A stretch of DNA of 32,932 nt from Planctomycetota bacterium (lineage in GTDB: Bacteria > Planctomycetota > JACQVV01), in assembly GCA_016209595.1 (NCBI GenBank), contig JACQVV010000482.1, forward strand, positions 1-32,932, given 5' to 3'. This document shows, in pieces, positions 1 to 8,123 of the stretch. Within the stretch, counting starts at the first letter, position 1, and each line of letters opens with the position of its first letter. The notes beneath the pieces are model-generated. The model was given only the letters and a program-made list of their open reading frames with translations, made no database searches and was not told the DNA's origin. The translations under genes were made by a program, and so were the position numbers.

Positions 1-2730
1 ATCTCCCTGCCGCTCCCGCACGGCGCCCCGCGCGAGGTGGGCCCAGGAGGACGCCGGGTCGAGCAGGATCGCCCGATCGGCATCCGCGAGCGCGCCGGAG
101 AGATCGTCCTTCGCGCGGCGGACCGTGCTCCGCAGCGCATAGCCCTCCGCCACGTCCGCCGCGAGTTCGATCGCGCGGCTCGCGTCTTCGAGCGCGCCCT
201 CCAGGTCGTTCGCCAGGAAACGATCGTTGGCGCGGAGCCGGAGCTCCTCGGCCGTGGACGGCGAGGCGGCCGAACTCGGGCTGCGGAAACCCCGGGCAAT
301 GTCGCCGAAGTAGGGCCCTCGGGTCGACCAGCGCCCTGGCGGGTTGCCTTCCTTCTGCGGGCCGGCGAAAGAGGACAGGAACACAGGGACGCGCGGGTCG
401 TCCTTTCCCAGTCGAGCGATGGCGTGTCCGGCATGCACGGCCCGCCCCTCGTCCCATTCCGCGGAGAGGTACGCCGCGAGGGATTCGACCGCGTCGCCGC
501 CGACACCCAAGATACCGAGTCCCTGGCAGGCGAGGAGGAGGGACCGCTCGCGATGGAGTCCCCCCTCGGCAAGGGCCAGGGTCTCTCTTGACGCGAGGAG
601 CGCCGGCCAGCGTCGGACCCGCTCCCGGTCGACCCGGGCGTCGGCGTCTCGCCTCTCCAGTCTCGCGAGCGCCTCTTCGACGAGGGCAAGCTCGGCCGGA
701 CCGGGCCGCGCGGCCGGCTGCCCGATCGCAGGCTGGGCAGCGAGCCAGGCGTCCACCGCCATACCCAGTCCATCCAGAATCTTCCAGCCTCGCCACTCCT
801 CTCCTTTCCTCGGTTCCCGCGCCGAGAGAATCTCGTCCCGCACCGAAGAGCGTAGGAGCGCCGCGATCTCGCGGACGCGGCTCGAGAGAATCTCGGACGT
901 CTGCCGCGCGGAATACCGGACGAGATCGGTTCGCGCGTTTCCGAAGGCGCCCGCGCTTTCGAGCTCGCCCGCCTCGGCCCGCTCGAGGAGCGCCAGGACC
1001 TCCCTGCGATGGCGAAGTAGCTGGCCCTCACGAGCCCGCTTCACTCCGGAGAGGAGACGGTTCGCCTCGGGGGTCCCGGCGCCGAGCGAGGCCGCCTCGG
1101 AGAAGCTCCACTCGGCGACGGCGAAGTCCTCGGCGAGTTCGGCGAGCTTCCCCAGGACGAGCAGGACCTCGTAGCGCCGCTCGCGCGCCCGGGCGTCCGC
1201 CGGATCGAGGCGAAGGACCTCGCCGTACGCCTCGGAGAGCGCGCGGAGTCGATCGAGCGAGTCCATCGTGTCCTGGCGCTGGGTCGGGGTCGGCGGCTCG
1301 CGATCGACCGGATCGACCCGGTGGGAGAGGACGAGGAGGATGATTTCTTCATCCTGCAACCGGTCGGGACCGAGCCTCTCCACGCCGGCCCACGCCCCGG
1401 CGATCTCCCCGGCTCTCCTCGCGCGCTCGGCCCGCCACTCGAGCAGCCGGTAGACCCCGAAGGCCGCGAGCGAGGCGAGGAGGACCACGCCCGCCGCCGC
1501 GACCGGCTTGTGGCGCCGGAGCCACTTCGCCGCGGCCCCGAGGGCGGAGTAGCGCGCGGCGCCGACGAGTCTCCCGTCGAGGTAGGCCTCCACGTCCCCG
1601 CGGAGATCCGCGGCGGAGACGTAACGGTCCGCCGAACTCCGCGCGAGCGCCTTTCCGGCGATCGCCTCGACCTCGCGCGGCACCGACCGGCCGGGGGCGC
1701 GCCGGCCTGCCGGCTCGACTTCCCCGAGCGCGATCCGCGCGAGGAAGGCATCCCGCCTTTCCCCCTCCCTCGAAACATGGGGCGGCGTCCCCGTCAGGAT
1801 CTCGAAGAGGATCCCGCCCAGGAGGTAAACGTCGCTCCGCTCGTCGGCCGGCTCCCCCGCGGCCTGTTCCGGCGACATGTAGGCGGGCGTCCCCACGACC
1901 GACCCCGACGCGGTGCGACTCGCCGGACCCGAGTAGCGCTGCGGGCCGCCAGCGTCGTGGGGCGCGCCCCCCGCGCGCGCTAGCCCCCAGTCCATGACGA
2001 GCGCCTCTCCGAAGCTCCCGATCATGACGTTCGCGGGCTTGAGATCCCGGTGGACCACGCCGCGGCTGTGCGCGAAGGCGACGGCGTCGCAGACCTTGAC
2101 GAAGATCCGCAGGAGCGCCGGGAGCGTGAGCTCGCCCGAGGCGACGACCTCCTGGAGCGTTCGGCCCCGCACCTCCTTCATCGTGTAGTAGGGCTGGCCC
2201 GCGGAGTCCCGGCCGAGCTCGTAGACCGGGACGATGTTCGGGTGGTCGAGCTGGGCCGTGATCTGGGCTTCCTCCACGAATCGGCCCAGGAGTCCCTTCG
2301 CCCGCGCCGCCTCCGGCCGGAGCCGCTTGAGCGCCACGCGCCGCCCGAGATCCGGGTCGGTCGCCAGGACAACTTCCCCCATCCCGCCCGCGCCGAGGAT
2401 GCCGTGAGTCTCGTAGCGGGCGAGACGGCCGGTCCCGCCCCCCGGCTCGGTGTGCCCCGTGGACTCCAGGACAGTCCGGACGCCCTCGGTGTTCCGGGCG
2501 CCTTCGGTGTCCGCCTCCGTCGCCCCCGCACCGGTCGCTCCCGGATCCACGACCGTGCGGGAGAGCTCGCCCAGGCGCGCCCGATCGAGCTCTCCTCTGC
2601 GGACGAGCTCCTCAACGACTTCCTCGGCGCGCTTCCCCTCGGCGAGGAGCGGGTCCACCTGGCCGGAGGTGACCCAGCCGCGCTCGAGGGCGCGGGCCAG
2701 AACGGAGAGCTCGTCAGGCGGACGGGGCAC
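1..2730 (-). CDS. Transmembrane Ser/Thr protein kinase with C-terminal TPR-like helices (3' end off the window)
   Basis: The reverse strand is open from about 2730 to the left edge, giving about 910 residues without a stop. The glycine loop GAGGMGEV is near residues 113-120, the ATP lysine is in RVALKRL (Lys135), the catalytic loop is HRDLKPAN (227-234, Asp229), the metal motif is DWG (247-249) in place of DFG, and the activation-segment end is GTPAYMSPE (280-288). A YLDGR motif follows the kinase fold, then a hydrophobic membrane segment at about 411-430, then long Ala/Leu/Arg/Glu-rich helices with a TPR-like repeat near the left edge (ADADRAILLDP). DWG with a YLxGR tail is common in Planctomycetota kinases. 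The C-terminal helices should lie outside the membrane and may bind partners. The start is uncertain: GTG at 2730 has no clear SD, whereas an in-frame TTG at 2838 has GGAGG about 12 nt upstream. No substrate can be named. Confidence 0.85.
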   Translation of the reverse strand, partial: MPRPPDELSVLARALERGWVTSGQVDPLLAEGKRAEEVVEELVRRGELDRARLGELSRTVVDPGATGAGATEADTEGARNTEGVRTVLESTGHTEPGGGTGRLARYETHGILGAGGMGEVVLATDPDLGRRVALKRLRPEAARAKGLLGRFVEEAQITAQLDHPNIVPVYELGRDSAGQPYYTMKEVRGRTLQEVVASGELTLPALLRIFVKVCDAVAFAHSRGVVHRDLKPANVMIGSFGEALVMDWGLARAGGAPHDAGGPQRYSGPASRTASGSVVGTPAYMSPEQAAGEPADERSDVYLLGGILFEILTGTPPHVSREGERRDAFLARIALGEVEPAGRRAPGRSVPREVEAIAGKALARSSADRYVSAADLRGDVEAYLDGRLVGAARYSALGAAAKWLRRHKPVAAAGVVLLASLAAFGVYRLLEWRAERARRAGEIAGAWAGVERLGPDRLQDEEIILLVLSHRVDPVDREPPTPTQRQDTMDSLDRLRALSEAYGEVLRLDPADARARERRYEVLLVLGKLAELAEDFAVAEWSFSEAASLGAGTPEANRLLSGVKRAREGQLLRHRREVLALLERAEAGELESAGAFGNARTDLVRYSARQTSEILSSRVREIAALLRSSVRDEILSAREPRKGEEWRGWKILDGLGMAVDAWLAAQPAIGQPAARPGPAELALVEEALARLERRDADARVDRERVRRWPALLASRETLALAEGGLHRERSLLLACQGLGILGVGGDAVESLAAYLSAEWDEGRAVHAGHAIARLGKDDPRVPVFLSSFAGPQKEGNPPGRWSTRGPYFGDIARGFRSPSSAASPSTAEELRLRANDRFLANDLEGALEDASRAIELAADVAEGYALRSTVRRAKDDLSGALADADRAILLDPASSWAHLARGAVRERQGD

Positions 2731-2915
2731 CCAGACGTTGTAGTCTGAGATGGCACGGGTCGCAAGGGAGGGACGCGAGAGAGATGCCGCCTCGCCGATT
2801 CCCCCCCCATGGGCGCCCTGGACGGCCGTCTGGTTCAATGACTCTCGAAAGCCTCCGGGACCTGCCTCGTGATCATCTTGTAACCACCGCAGCCCGCGCG
2901 CAGGATCTCGGTGCC

Positions 2916-3032
2916 ATGAGAGTGAAGATCGTCCCCATCGGCAACTCGCGGGGCATCCGCATCCCGAAGAAGCTCCTCGACGGAGAGTCCCTCCCGCCCA
3001 CGCGCTGGGACCGCACCGAGTGGGAGTGGTGA
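2916..3032 (+). pseudogene. mazE-like antitoxin relic with internal deletion
   Basis: This 38-codon ORF opens with MRVKIVPIGNSRGIRIPKK, the DNA-binding first half of a SpoVT/AbrB-fold MazE antitoxin, and then jumps to LPPTRWDRTEWEW, which resembles the acidic, Trp-rich tail that binds the toxin in this family. MazE antitoxins are normally about 75-85 residues, so roughly 40 middle residues appear to be missing with the frame kept. The stop overlaps the GTG start of a mazF relic, as in intact mazEF operons. SD is weak (AGGATC). A very short functional DNA-binding peptide cannot be excluded, but the parallel loss in the partner gene points to decay. Family assignment is by motif reading only. 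Confidence 0.7.
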
Positions 3033-3196
3033 TCGCGCGGTTCGAGGTCTATCTCGTCCGGCTCGATCCGACGGAAGGGCGGGAGATACGCACGGTCGAC
3101 CGGACTCGCCTCGTGAAGAGACTCGGCAGGATCGACTTCGACACCGGTTCTCCAGCACGAAGCCCTTCGCGCGCTCGGCCGAGGCCGCGAAGGTGA
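3026..3196 (+). pseudogene. mazF/pemK-like toxin relic with internal deletion and probable frameshift
   Basis: A GTG start at 3026 or 3029 overlaps the mazE relic stop. The product begins VVIARFEVYLVRLDPTEGRE, which matches the first strand of MazF/PemK endoribonucleases, and goes straight into IRTVDRTRLVKRLGRID, which matches the late conserved segment of the family. The intervening body of about 55-60 residues, which carries most of the RNase fold, is absent. After LGRID the reading frame becomes Pro/Arg-rich and stops, while the +1 frame reads PVLQHEALRALGR, like a normal MazF C-terminal helix; this suggests an additional frameshift. The product would be 56 residues against the usual 110-120 and should have no RNase activity. 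I infer a dead toxin. Confidence 0.7.
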
Positions 3197-3278
3197 GGGA
3201 ATACCGGAGCGCGCACGCGCGATCGCGGGCGCTAGATCGGCGTTGTGCGCCGCTCCGTCCGTTCTGCCGGCCGACGGA

Positions 3279-4154
3279 TCAGCGAACGAGTCTCGTGGTC
3301 GTCTTCTCCGTCGAGGTGCGTTTCCACTCGAAGGATCCGACCCGTCCCGAGGACTCGATCCGCACCGAGTCATCGCGCTCGACGGCGGCTCGAAGCCGGC
3401 GATCGACCTTCCAGGTCCCCTCGAGAGTCGTCTGGACCCGCATGAGTCCCTGGAAACGCTCGGTCCCCTTCCTTCCGGACACCTCGAGCGTCGTCTCGAT
3501 GTTGCTCCGAACTTCGATCGACGCGAGATCTCCGTCCACGGCCACCACGCGCATCCGCGCGTTGCCGTCCAGCTTCTTATCCGCGACCGTCCACTCCTCC
3601 CATCCCGATGGTGCTCCCTGCGAGCCGAACCGCTTCTCGATCTCTTCCAGCGGGAGCTGCCATTCCGCTCCCTCCTCGAGGGTGGCGCCGGCCAGGAGCG
3701 CCACAGCCGCGAGAGCTCTGGGGTCGAAGGTCCGCAGGAGGGCGAACTCCCCGTCCGTGGCGGTCCCCTCCGTCACCTCTTCGACGCGGAGTTCCTTGTC
3801 GGCCAGCCACTGGACGCGCGCTGCGGAGCCCGAGAGGGAGGCCCCGAGCGGCCGGCGCTGCAGATCTGGACTCCGGGTCTCGATCTCCCCAGCGCACTCC
3901 TCGACGCGAACCACGGCGTGCGTGGCGGTCGCGTCGGAGGCGACGCCCGCCAGGCCCAGGACGAGGCGGAGCGAGACGCTCGTATCGATCGAGAGGTCGC
4001 GGGTCGTGCCTCCCTCGGCGGGCAGTCCCGAGATCTCGTCGTGGGCCGAGAAATTCGTGTCGACGTGGAGCCGGAAGGCGTCGGGGAGTTCCTGCGCTCG
4101 GATGGGCAGGGCCGCGGCCAGAAGGAGAAGGGCGGCCGTGGCTAGCCGTCGCAT
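3279..4154 (-). CDS. Secreted protein of unknown function
   Basis: The 291-residue product begins with a clear Sec signal peptide (MRRLATAALLLLAAALPIRAQ) with probable cleavage after the Ala in RAQ. The frame is open further upstream, but ATG at 4154 is chosen because it starts the signal peptide and overlaps the end of the upstream lipoprotein gene by 13 nt, which suggests translational coupling. The mature part is rich in beta-strand-like alternating segments such as RLHVDTNFSAHD and EVRSNIETTLEVSGRKG. It contains a single cysteine (in VEECAG), and no catalytic motif is visible. The charged C-terminus (WKRTSTEKTTTRLVR) fits repeated strands of a beta-barrel or beta-sandwich. I do not recognise the family. 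Its coupling to the Cys-rich lipoprotein suggests they act together in the envelope. Confidence 0.8.
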   Translation of the reverse strand: MRRLATAALLLLAAALPIRAQELPDAFRLHVDTNFSAHDEISGLPAEGGTTRDLSIDTSVSLRLVLGLAGVASDATATHAVVRVEECAGEIETRSPDLQRRPLGASLSGSAARVQWLADKELRVEEVTEGTATDGEFALLRTFDPRALAAVALLAGATLEEGAEWQLPLEEIEKRFGSQGAPSGWEEWTVADKKLDGNARMRVVAVDGDLASIEVRSNIETTLEVSGRKGTERFQGLMRVQTTLEGTWKVDRRLRAAVERDDSVRIESSGRVGSFEWKRTSTEKTTTRLVR

Positions 4155-7100
4155 CGGCACTCCCTCGTGTACCTGCTCATCAGGTTGCAGGGGCACTTGG
4201 CTCCTTCGCCCCGACAGCCGCACGAGGGGCCGCCATCGAACGTTGTCTGACACGAGCACTCCCCGCATCCGGAGGACTTCGAGCTGCAGTGGATGTCGGA
4301 AGCGCCGGAGCAATTCGTCATGGCGAGGAACCAGGGAGGGGGGACCGGCGACCCGGTGGCCGTCGCCGCGCCGAAGCCCGTCAGAGCCGCCTTGGATGTG
4401 GGACCGCCGCCTGGGATGGCCCCGAGGCCCGCTTCGATACCCATCGTGACGAAGTTCCAGCCAAACTGGGTTCCCGCGTCGAACTCTTGCTGCAACCTGC
4501 AGTCGTGCATCGTGCCGCCGCTACATTTCTCCGATCGCGTTCCGCCGGTGAAGCACTCCTTCCCCGGATCGGTCGTGGGACACAGGAGCTTCGGCGGGCA
4601 TTTCCCGGCCTTGCAGCGTTTGAAGCCGCAGGGGCACTGGACGGACACGGCGCCGCCTCGCGGACAGGCGACCGAACCCGGCGTGCACCTAACGGGGAGG
4701 CCGCCCAGCTCCCCGCAGCGACAGCCCTCTCCCTGACAGGTGCACGCCTGCGGCTTCTGGCCGCCGCAGGGCATATAGGCCCCATCGTACGATCGCCGGC
4801 CGCCGCAGCTCGAACGGCCGAGGCACTGGCTGCCCCCACAAGGACAGGCGCAGTTCTCGGCCACGACGCGCCGGCAGGCGTAGTCGATGTTAGCCATCGT
4901 CGCTCGCGGGCAAGGCTTCTTGAGGGGCTTGCATCCGCAAGCGTCGTGTCCGCAGACGTTCGCGCAGGGCTCCTCGCCGATCTTGCCGACGCACCTGCAG
5001 TAGGCCCGCGGGCAGCCACGTCCGCCGCACTTGCAGTAGGGGACGATCTCGATCCCGGTAGGAAGAGGACCTCCACGCCGGGACCCGTCGTCGCCCGGAC
5101 CAACGCCCACGAGGCAGCCGTCCAGGACGAGGTCCCGTCCGGTGTCCGCAAGCGTGGCACCAGTGAAGGCCTGGGAGATGACCGATTCGAGGATCTGGTT
5201 ACGCCTCGCGGGATCGAGGTCGGGCATCCCCTCGAGCTCGAGCGCGGTCCAGATCGCGGTCTGCACGAAGGCCCGGCGGTCCCCGGCGGAGAGCCCGTCG
5301 AGCCCCGGATACGCCCCACTGTCGGCGAGGAAGCGGATGCGACGGGCTACGCCAGAGTCCCCGGGGTCGAGAGGCGCCAGCGACAAGCGTTCGCCCCTGG
5401 CGGGGAACGGCTTGTCGAGCTCGACGCAGAATGCCTCGACCTGGGTGGCGCCCGGCCGATCGAGGGAGACCGTGGTCTCGGCGGGGACCACGAGCCGCTG
5501 GGAGCCGGCGGTGCCGGCGAACGTCGTGCCCGCGGGGATGCGGAGCCCGGCGCCCGGATCGATTCCCGTGGCTCGACCGGAGACCTCGACCGAGATCGCG
5601 GGGCCGCCGGTGCCGAAGTACTGCACGATGTTCCCGGCCCCATCGGCCTGGAGCGTGATAGCGGTGGTCGAGGCGATGTTGGCGCCAAGATCGATCGTGT
5701 TGGGGGGGGCCCCCGGTGCGGTCGGCGCAGGAGCAACGAACACTGGGTTCTTGATGGGCACAGAAAGGTGAATCGGGATGGCGATGGGTATCGCGATCGC
5801 CGCGCTGATGCCAAGGAGCGCACACGAAATCGCTACGATCTTCCCCCTCGACAGCTCGGTAGCGGGCCCGACCTCCCCCTGGCCGACCGCAGCGCCGAGG
5901 CTAGCTATCGCGGCGATCGGCGACCCCGAGATCGAGTGCTCGAGAAGCGTGAACGAGTCCCCGAACCGGCCGGGGATGGTGAAGCTCACGAGCTCGGGCG
6001 CGTCCTTCGAAAGCGCCACCTGGACGGACCGGGCCGGCGGCTCGGCCGCGCGCGCGGGGCCGACGCTTCCGGGAGCAACGGAGAGGGTCCAGTTCTTCGC
6101 GACTCGGGAAACCATCCGGACCTCGACCTTGGTTTCCGCGCGTGTCGGGTCGTAGCGGACCGAGACGAGCTCGGCGGAAACGTCCTCGGAGTGGAAGACC
6201 CGGCCATGGGCGATCTCGATCCGGCGGAACGCGACGCTGAACCGACCTTCGGTCTCGACCGCGACCGCCTTCTCGAAGCGGCCGCCACGGGCGAGGCGTT
6301 CTCTCTCGGCGGGCGAGAGGAGATCGAGGAGGTCGCCTGCGTCCGCTTCGGGGGCCGGAGGCGCGCTCGCTTCGACCACGAGCGCCTTCGAGGTGGCGAC
6401 CTGGCCGTCCGGCCACCCTGCGAGGACCGCCGCGCGGTAGCGGCCGGGATCCAGCCGGTCGAGGTGGAACTCGATCCGTTCGCCTTCGGCCTGGGCGCGG
6501 ACCGAGACGGTCCGGCCGGAATCCGAGGAGAGGACGAGTGTGAGCGCGGCCTCGTCCCGCCGGGAGACTCCCGAGATGTCGTAGACGAGGACAAGCGGCA
6601 TCGCCTCGGGCGCGATCCCGCCCACCCCCTCGAGCGACTGGGCCTCCCGCGAGCCCCAGCGGGCGCTGTGCGGCAGGGCGGCGAGACGACGAGCGAGGGG
6701 CTCGTATCGTTCCCGCGGCAAGTCGATTGGAACCGAGGGCCAGCGGGCGGCCGAAAGGTCGCGAGTTCCGCGCTCCGGGCGCCAGTCCGCGAGTGCGCTC
6801 GAGAGCACCTCTGGCCCGTGGAGGTAGCCCAGATCGCTCGCCTGGCCGGCGAGCGTGCGCACCAAGACCGGCTCGTCGCCCAGCGACTCGAAGAGATCCG
6901 CGCGCACCTGGGTGCGGAGGAGCGTGAAGCCGACCGCGGAGCCGACAACGGACTCGAGTTCGCGGCGGAGCGCTTCGGGAGCGGTTCCGACGTCCGAAGC
7001 GGGCCGGTACTCCAGGCGGCTCTCCGCCACGGCCGCGGGGAAGTCGCGCGCGACGCGCTCGGCGATCCACCCGAGCGCATCGTCCAGGTCTCGGGGAGCC

Positions 7101-8074
7101 TCGCGGACGGCGAGCGAGCCGGGGCCGGTCCACTCCCCGCTCGCTCCCGACGGAAGGCGGAACGTGAACCGGAGCCCGTCGGGATCCGCGATCGGCTCGA
7201 GTTCGAAGATGCCCAAAGCCAAGCGCCAGGCCCGCTCGGCGACGCCGGTCGTCAGGTAATAGCGCGAGACGAGCGAAAACTCGGCGAGGCCGGCTCGCGC
7301 CGCGCTCGCGTCGAGGAGGAACCGGAGCGTCCGGGTCCGGTCCTTCTCGATGCGGGTCGAGGCGAGGCGGGCGCGCACGTCCTCGCCTCCCTGGTGGACC
7401 AGGTAGACCTCGGACGCGACCGCAAACCGCGGCTCGGTTCCCTCCAGGACGACGTCGAGCGGAACCGTCTCTCCCGAAGCCACGAGAACCTCGTAGCCCA
7501 ACGAACGCGCCCCGGCAGGACCCAGAACGCGGCCGCCTGACGCCCTAGATCCTCCATCCCCGGGGACCTCGATCCTCGCCACGCGAACCCCGCGCGGCTC
7601 TCCGAGGGGGAGGATCGTCCGGCGAAGTTCCCCGCCCTGCCGATACGCAACGGCGAGATGGATGGGGCTCGCCAGGGACGATGCGTCCGCATGGAAACTG
7701 GCGGTCTCGATCCTGGGGCTTCCCGGTACGAGGGTACCGAGGACGAGAACGTTGCTGGCGACGGCAGACTCGCCCGAGGGCGCGACGAGACCGGCGACCA
7801 CGTCCTCGATCGTCTCGTCTCCACGAGGGGCGATCTCGATCGAGAGGTCGACCCGGCCGTCGGGCCGGGCAACCGGCGCGGCGGTCGCGCCGGGCAGGGC
7901 CTCACCGGCCGGCGAGATGCGGATCTCAAAGGGGGCATTCTCGAGGGGGACCGCGTCGCCGGATACCAGGGCCTCCAGGGCTTCTTCGTCCGCCGGAGGC
8001 TTCGTCCCCTCCGGAGTCCCGCACCCGCAGGCGAGGAGGGCGAAGAGGAGAATCCCGCGAATCGTGCGGCGCAT
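4142..8074 (-). CDS. Giant cysteine-rich lipoprotein with a possible thioester-type domain
   Basis: The product has 1310 residues. An N-terminal lipoprotein signal ends in LLAC (Cys16). Residues 50-700 are a long series of beta-rich segments without a recognised domain. A hydrophobic stretch at about 745-774 (AISCALLGISAAIAIPIAIPI) could be a second membrane segment. Residues about 880-945 contain FCVELD (Cys883) followed 55 residues later by VQTAIW (Gln938), the Cys...QxAIW spacing seen in surface thioester domains. From residue 1014 to the end there are about 42 cysteines, many in CxC or CxxC pairs, a composition like a disulfide- or metal-rich module. SD AAGGA precedes the ATG at 8074, and the gene diverges from 8124. 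The stop overlaps the next gene by 13 nt. Lipoprotein location is well supported; the thioester idea is an inference and the function is unknown. Confidence 0.8.
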   Translation of the reverse strand: MRRTIRGILLFALLACGCGTPEGTKPPADEEALEALVSGDAVPLENAPFEIRISPAGEALPGATAAPVARPDGRVDLSIEIAPRGDETIEDVVAGLVAPSGESAVASNVLVLGTLVPGSPRIETASFHADASSLASPIHLAVAYRQGGELRRTILPLGEPRGVRVARIEVPGDGGSRASGGRVLGPAGARSLGYEVLVASGETVPLDVVLEGTEPRFAVASEVYLVHQGGEDVRARLASTRIEKDRTRTLRFLLDASAARAGLAEFSLVSRYYLTTGVAERAWRLALGIFELEPIADPDGLRFTFRLPSGASGEWTGPGSLAVREAPRDLDDALGWIAERVARDFPAAVAESRLEYRPASDVGTAPEALRRELESVVGSAVGFTLLRTQVRADLFESLGDEPVLVRTLAGQASDLGYLHGPEVLSSALADWRPERGTRDLSAARWPSVPIDLPRERYEPLARRLAALPHSARWGSREAQSLEGVGGIAPEAMPLVLVYDISGVSRRDEAALTLVLSSDSGRTVSVRAQAEGERIEFHLDRLDPGRYRAAVLAGWPDGQVATSKALVVEASAPPAPEADAGDLLDLLSPAERERLARGGRFEKAVAVETEGRFSVAFRRIEIAHGRVFHSEDVSAELVSVRYDPTRAETKVEVRMVSRVAKNWTLSVAPGSVGPARAAEPPARSVQVALSKDAPELVSFTIPGRFGDSFTLLEHSISGSPIAAIASLGAAVGQGEVGPATELSRGKIVAISCALLGISAAIAIPIAIPIHLSVPIKNPVFVAPAPTAPGAPPNTIDLGANIASTTAITLQADGAGNIVQYFGTGGPAISVEVSGRATGIDPGAGLRIPAGTTFAGTAGSQRLVVPAETTVSLDRPGATQVEAFCVELDKPFPARGERLSLAPLDPGDSGVARRIRFLADSGAYPGLDGLSAGDRRAFVQTAIWTALELEGMPDLDPARRNQILESVISQAFTGATLADTGRDLVLDGCLVGVGPGDDGSRRGGPLPTGIEIVPYCKCGGRGCPRAYCRCVGKIGEEPCANVCGHDACGCKPLKKPCPRATMANIDYACRRVVAENCACPCGGSQCLGRSSCGGRRSYDGAYMPCGGQKPQACTCQGEGCRCGELGGLPVRCTPGSVACPRGGAVSVQCPCGFKRCKAGKCPPKLLCPTTDPGKECFTGGTRSEKCSGGTMHDCRLQQEFDAGTQFGWNFVTMGIEAGLGAIPGGGPTSKAALTGFGAATATGSPVPPPWFLAMTNCSGASDIHCSSKSSGCGECSCQTTFDGGPSCGCRGEGAKCPCNLMSRYTRECRCDG

Positions 8075-8123
8075 CGGTTATCCTTATCGCATGGATCCGG
8101 CGGCTCAATCAAGGGGGATTTCG

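Noticed and set aside
3608..7540. A 1310-codon plus-strand open frame opposite the lipoprotein
   Set aside because: It is antisense to the lipoprotein, has biased Arg/Ala/Pro composition, and contains no domain or start signal. High GC removes stops from shadow frames.
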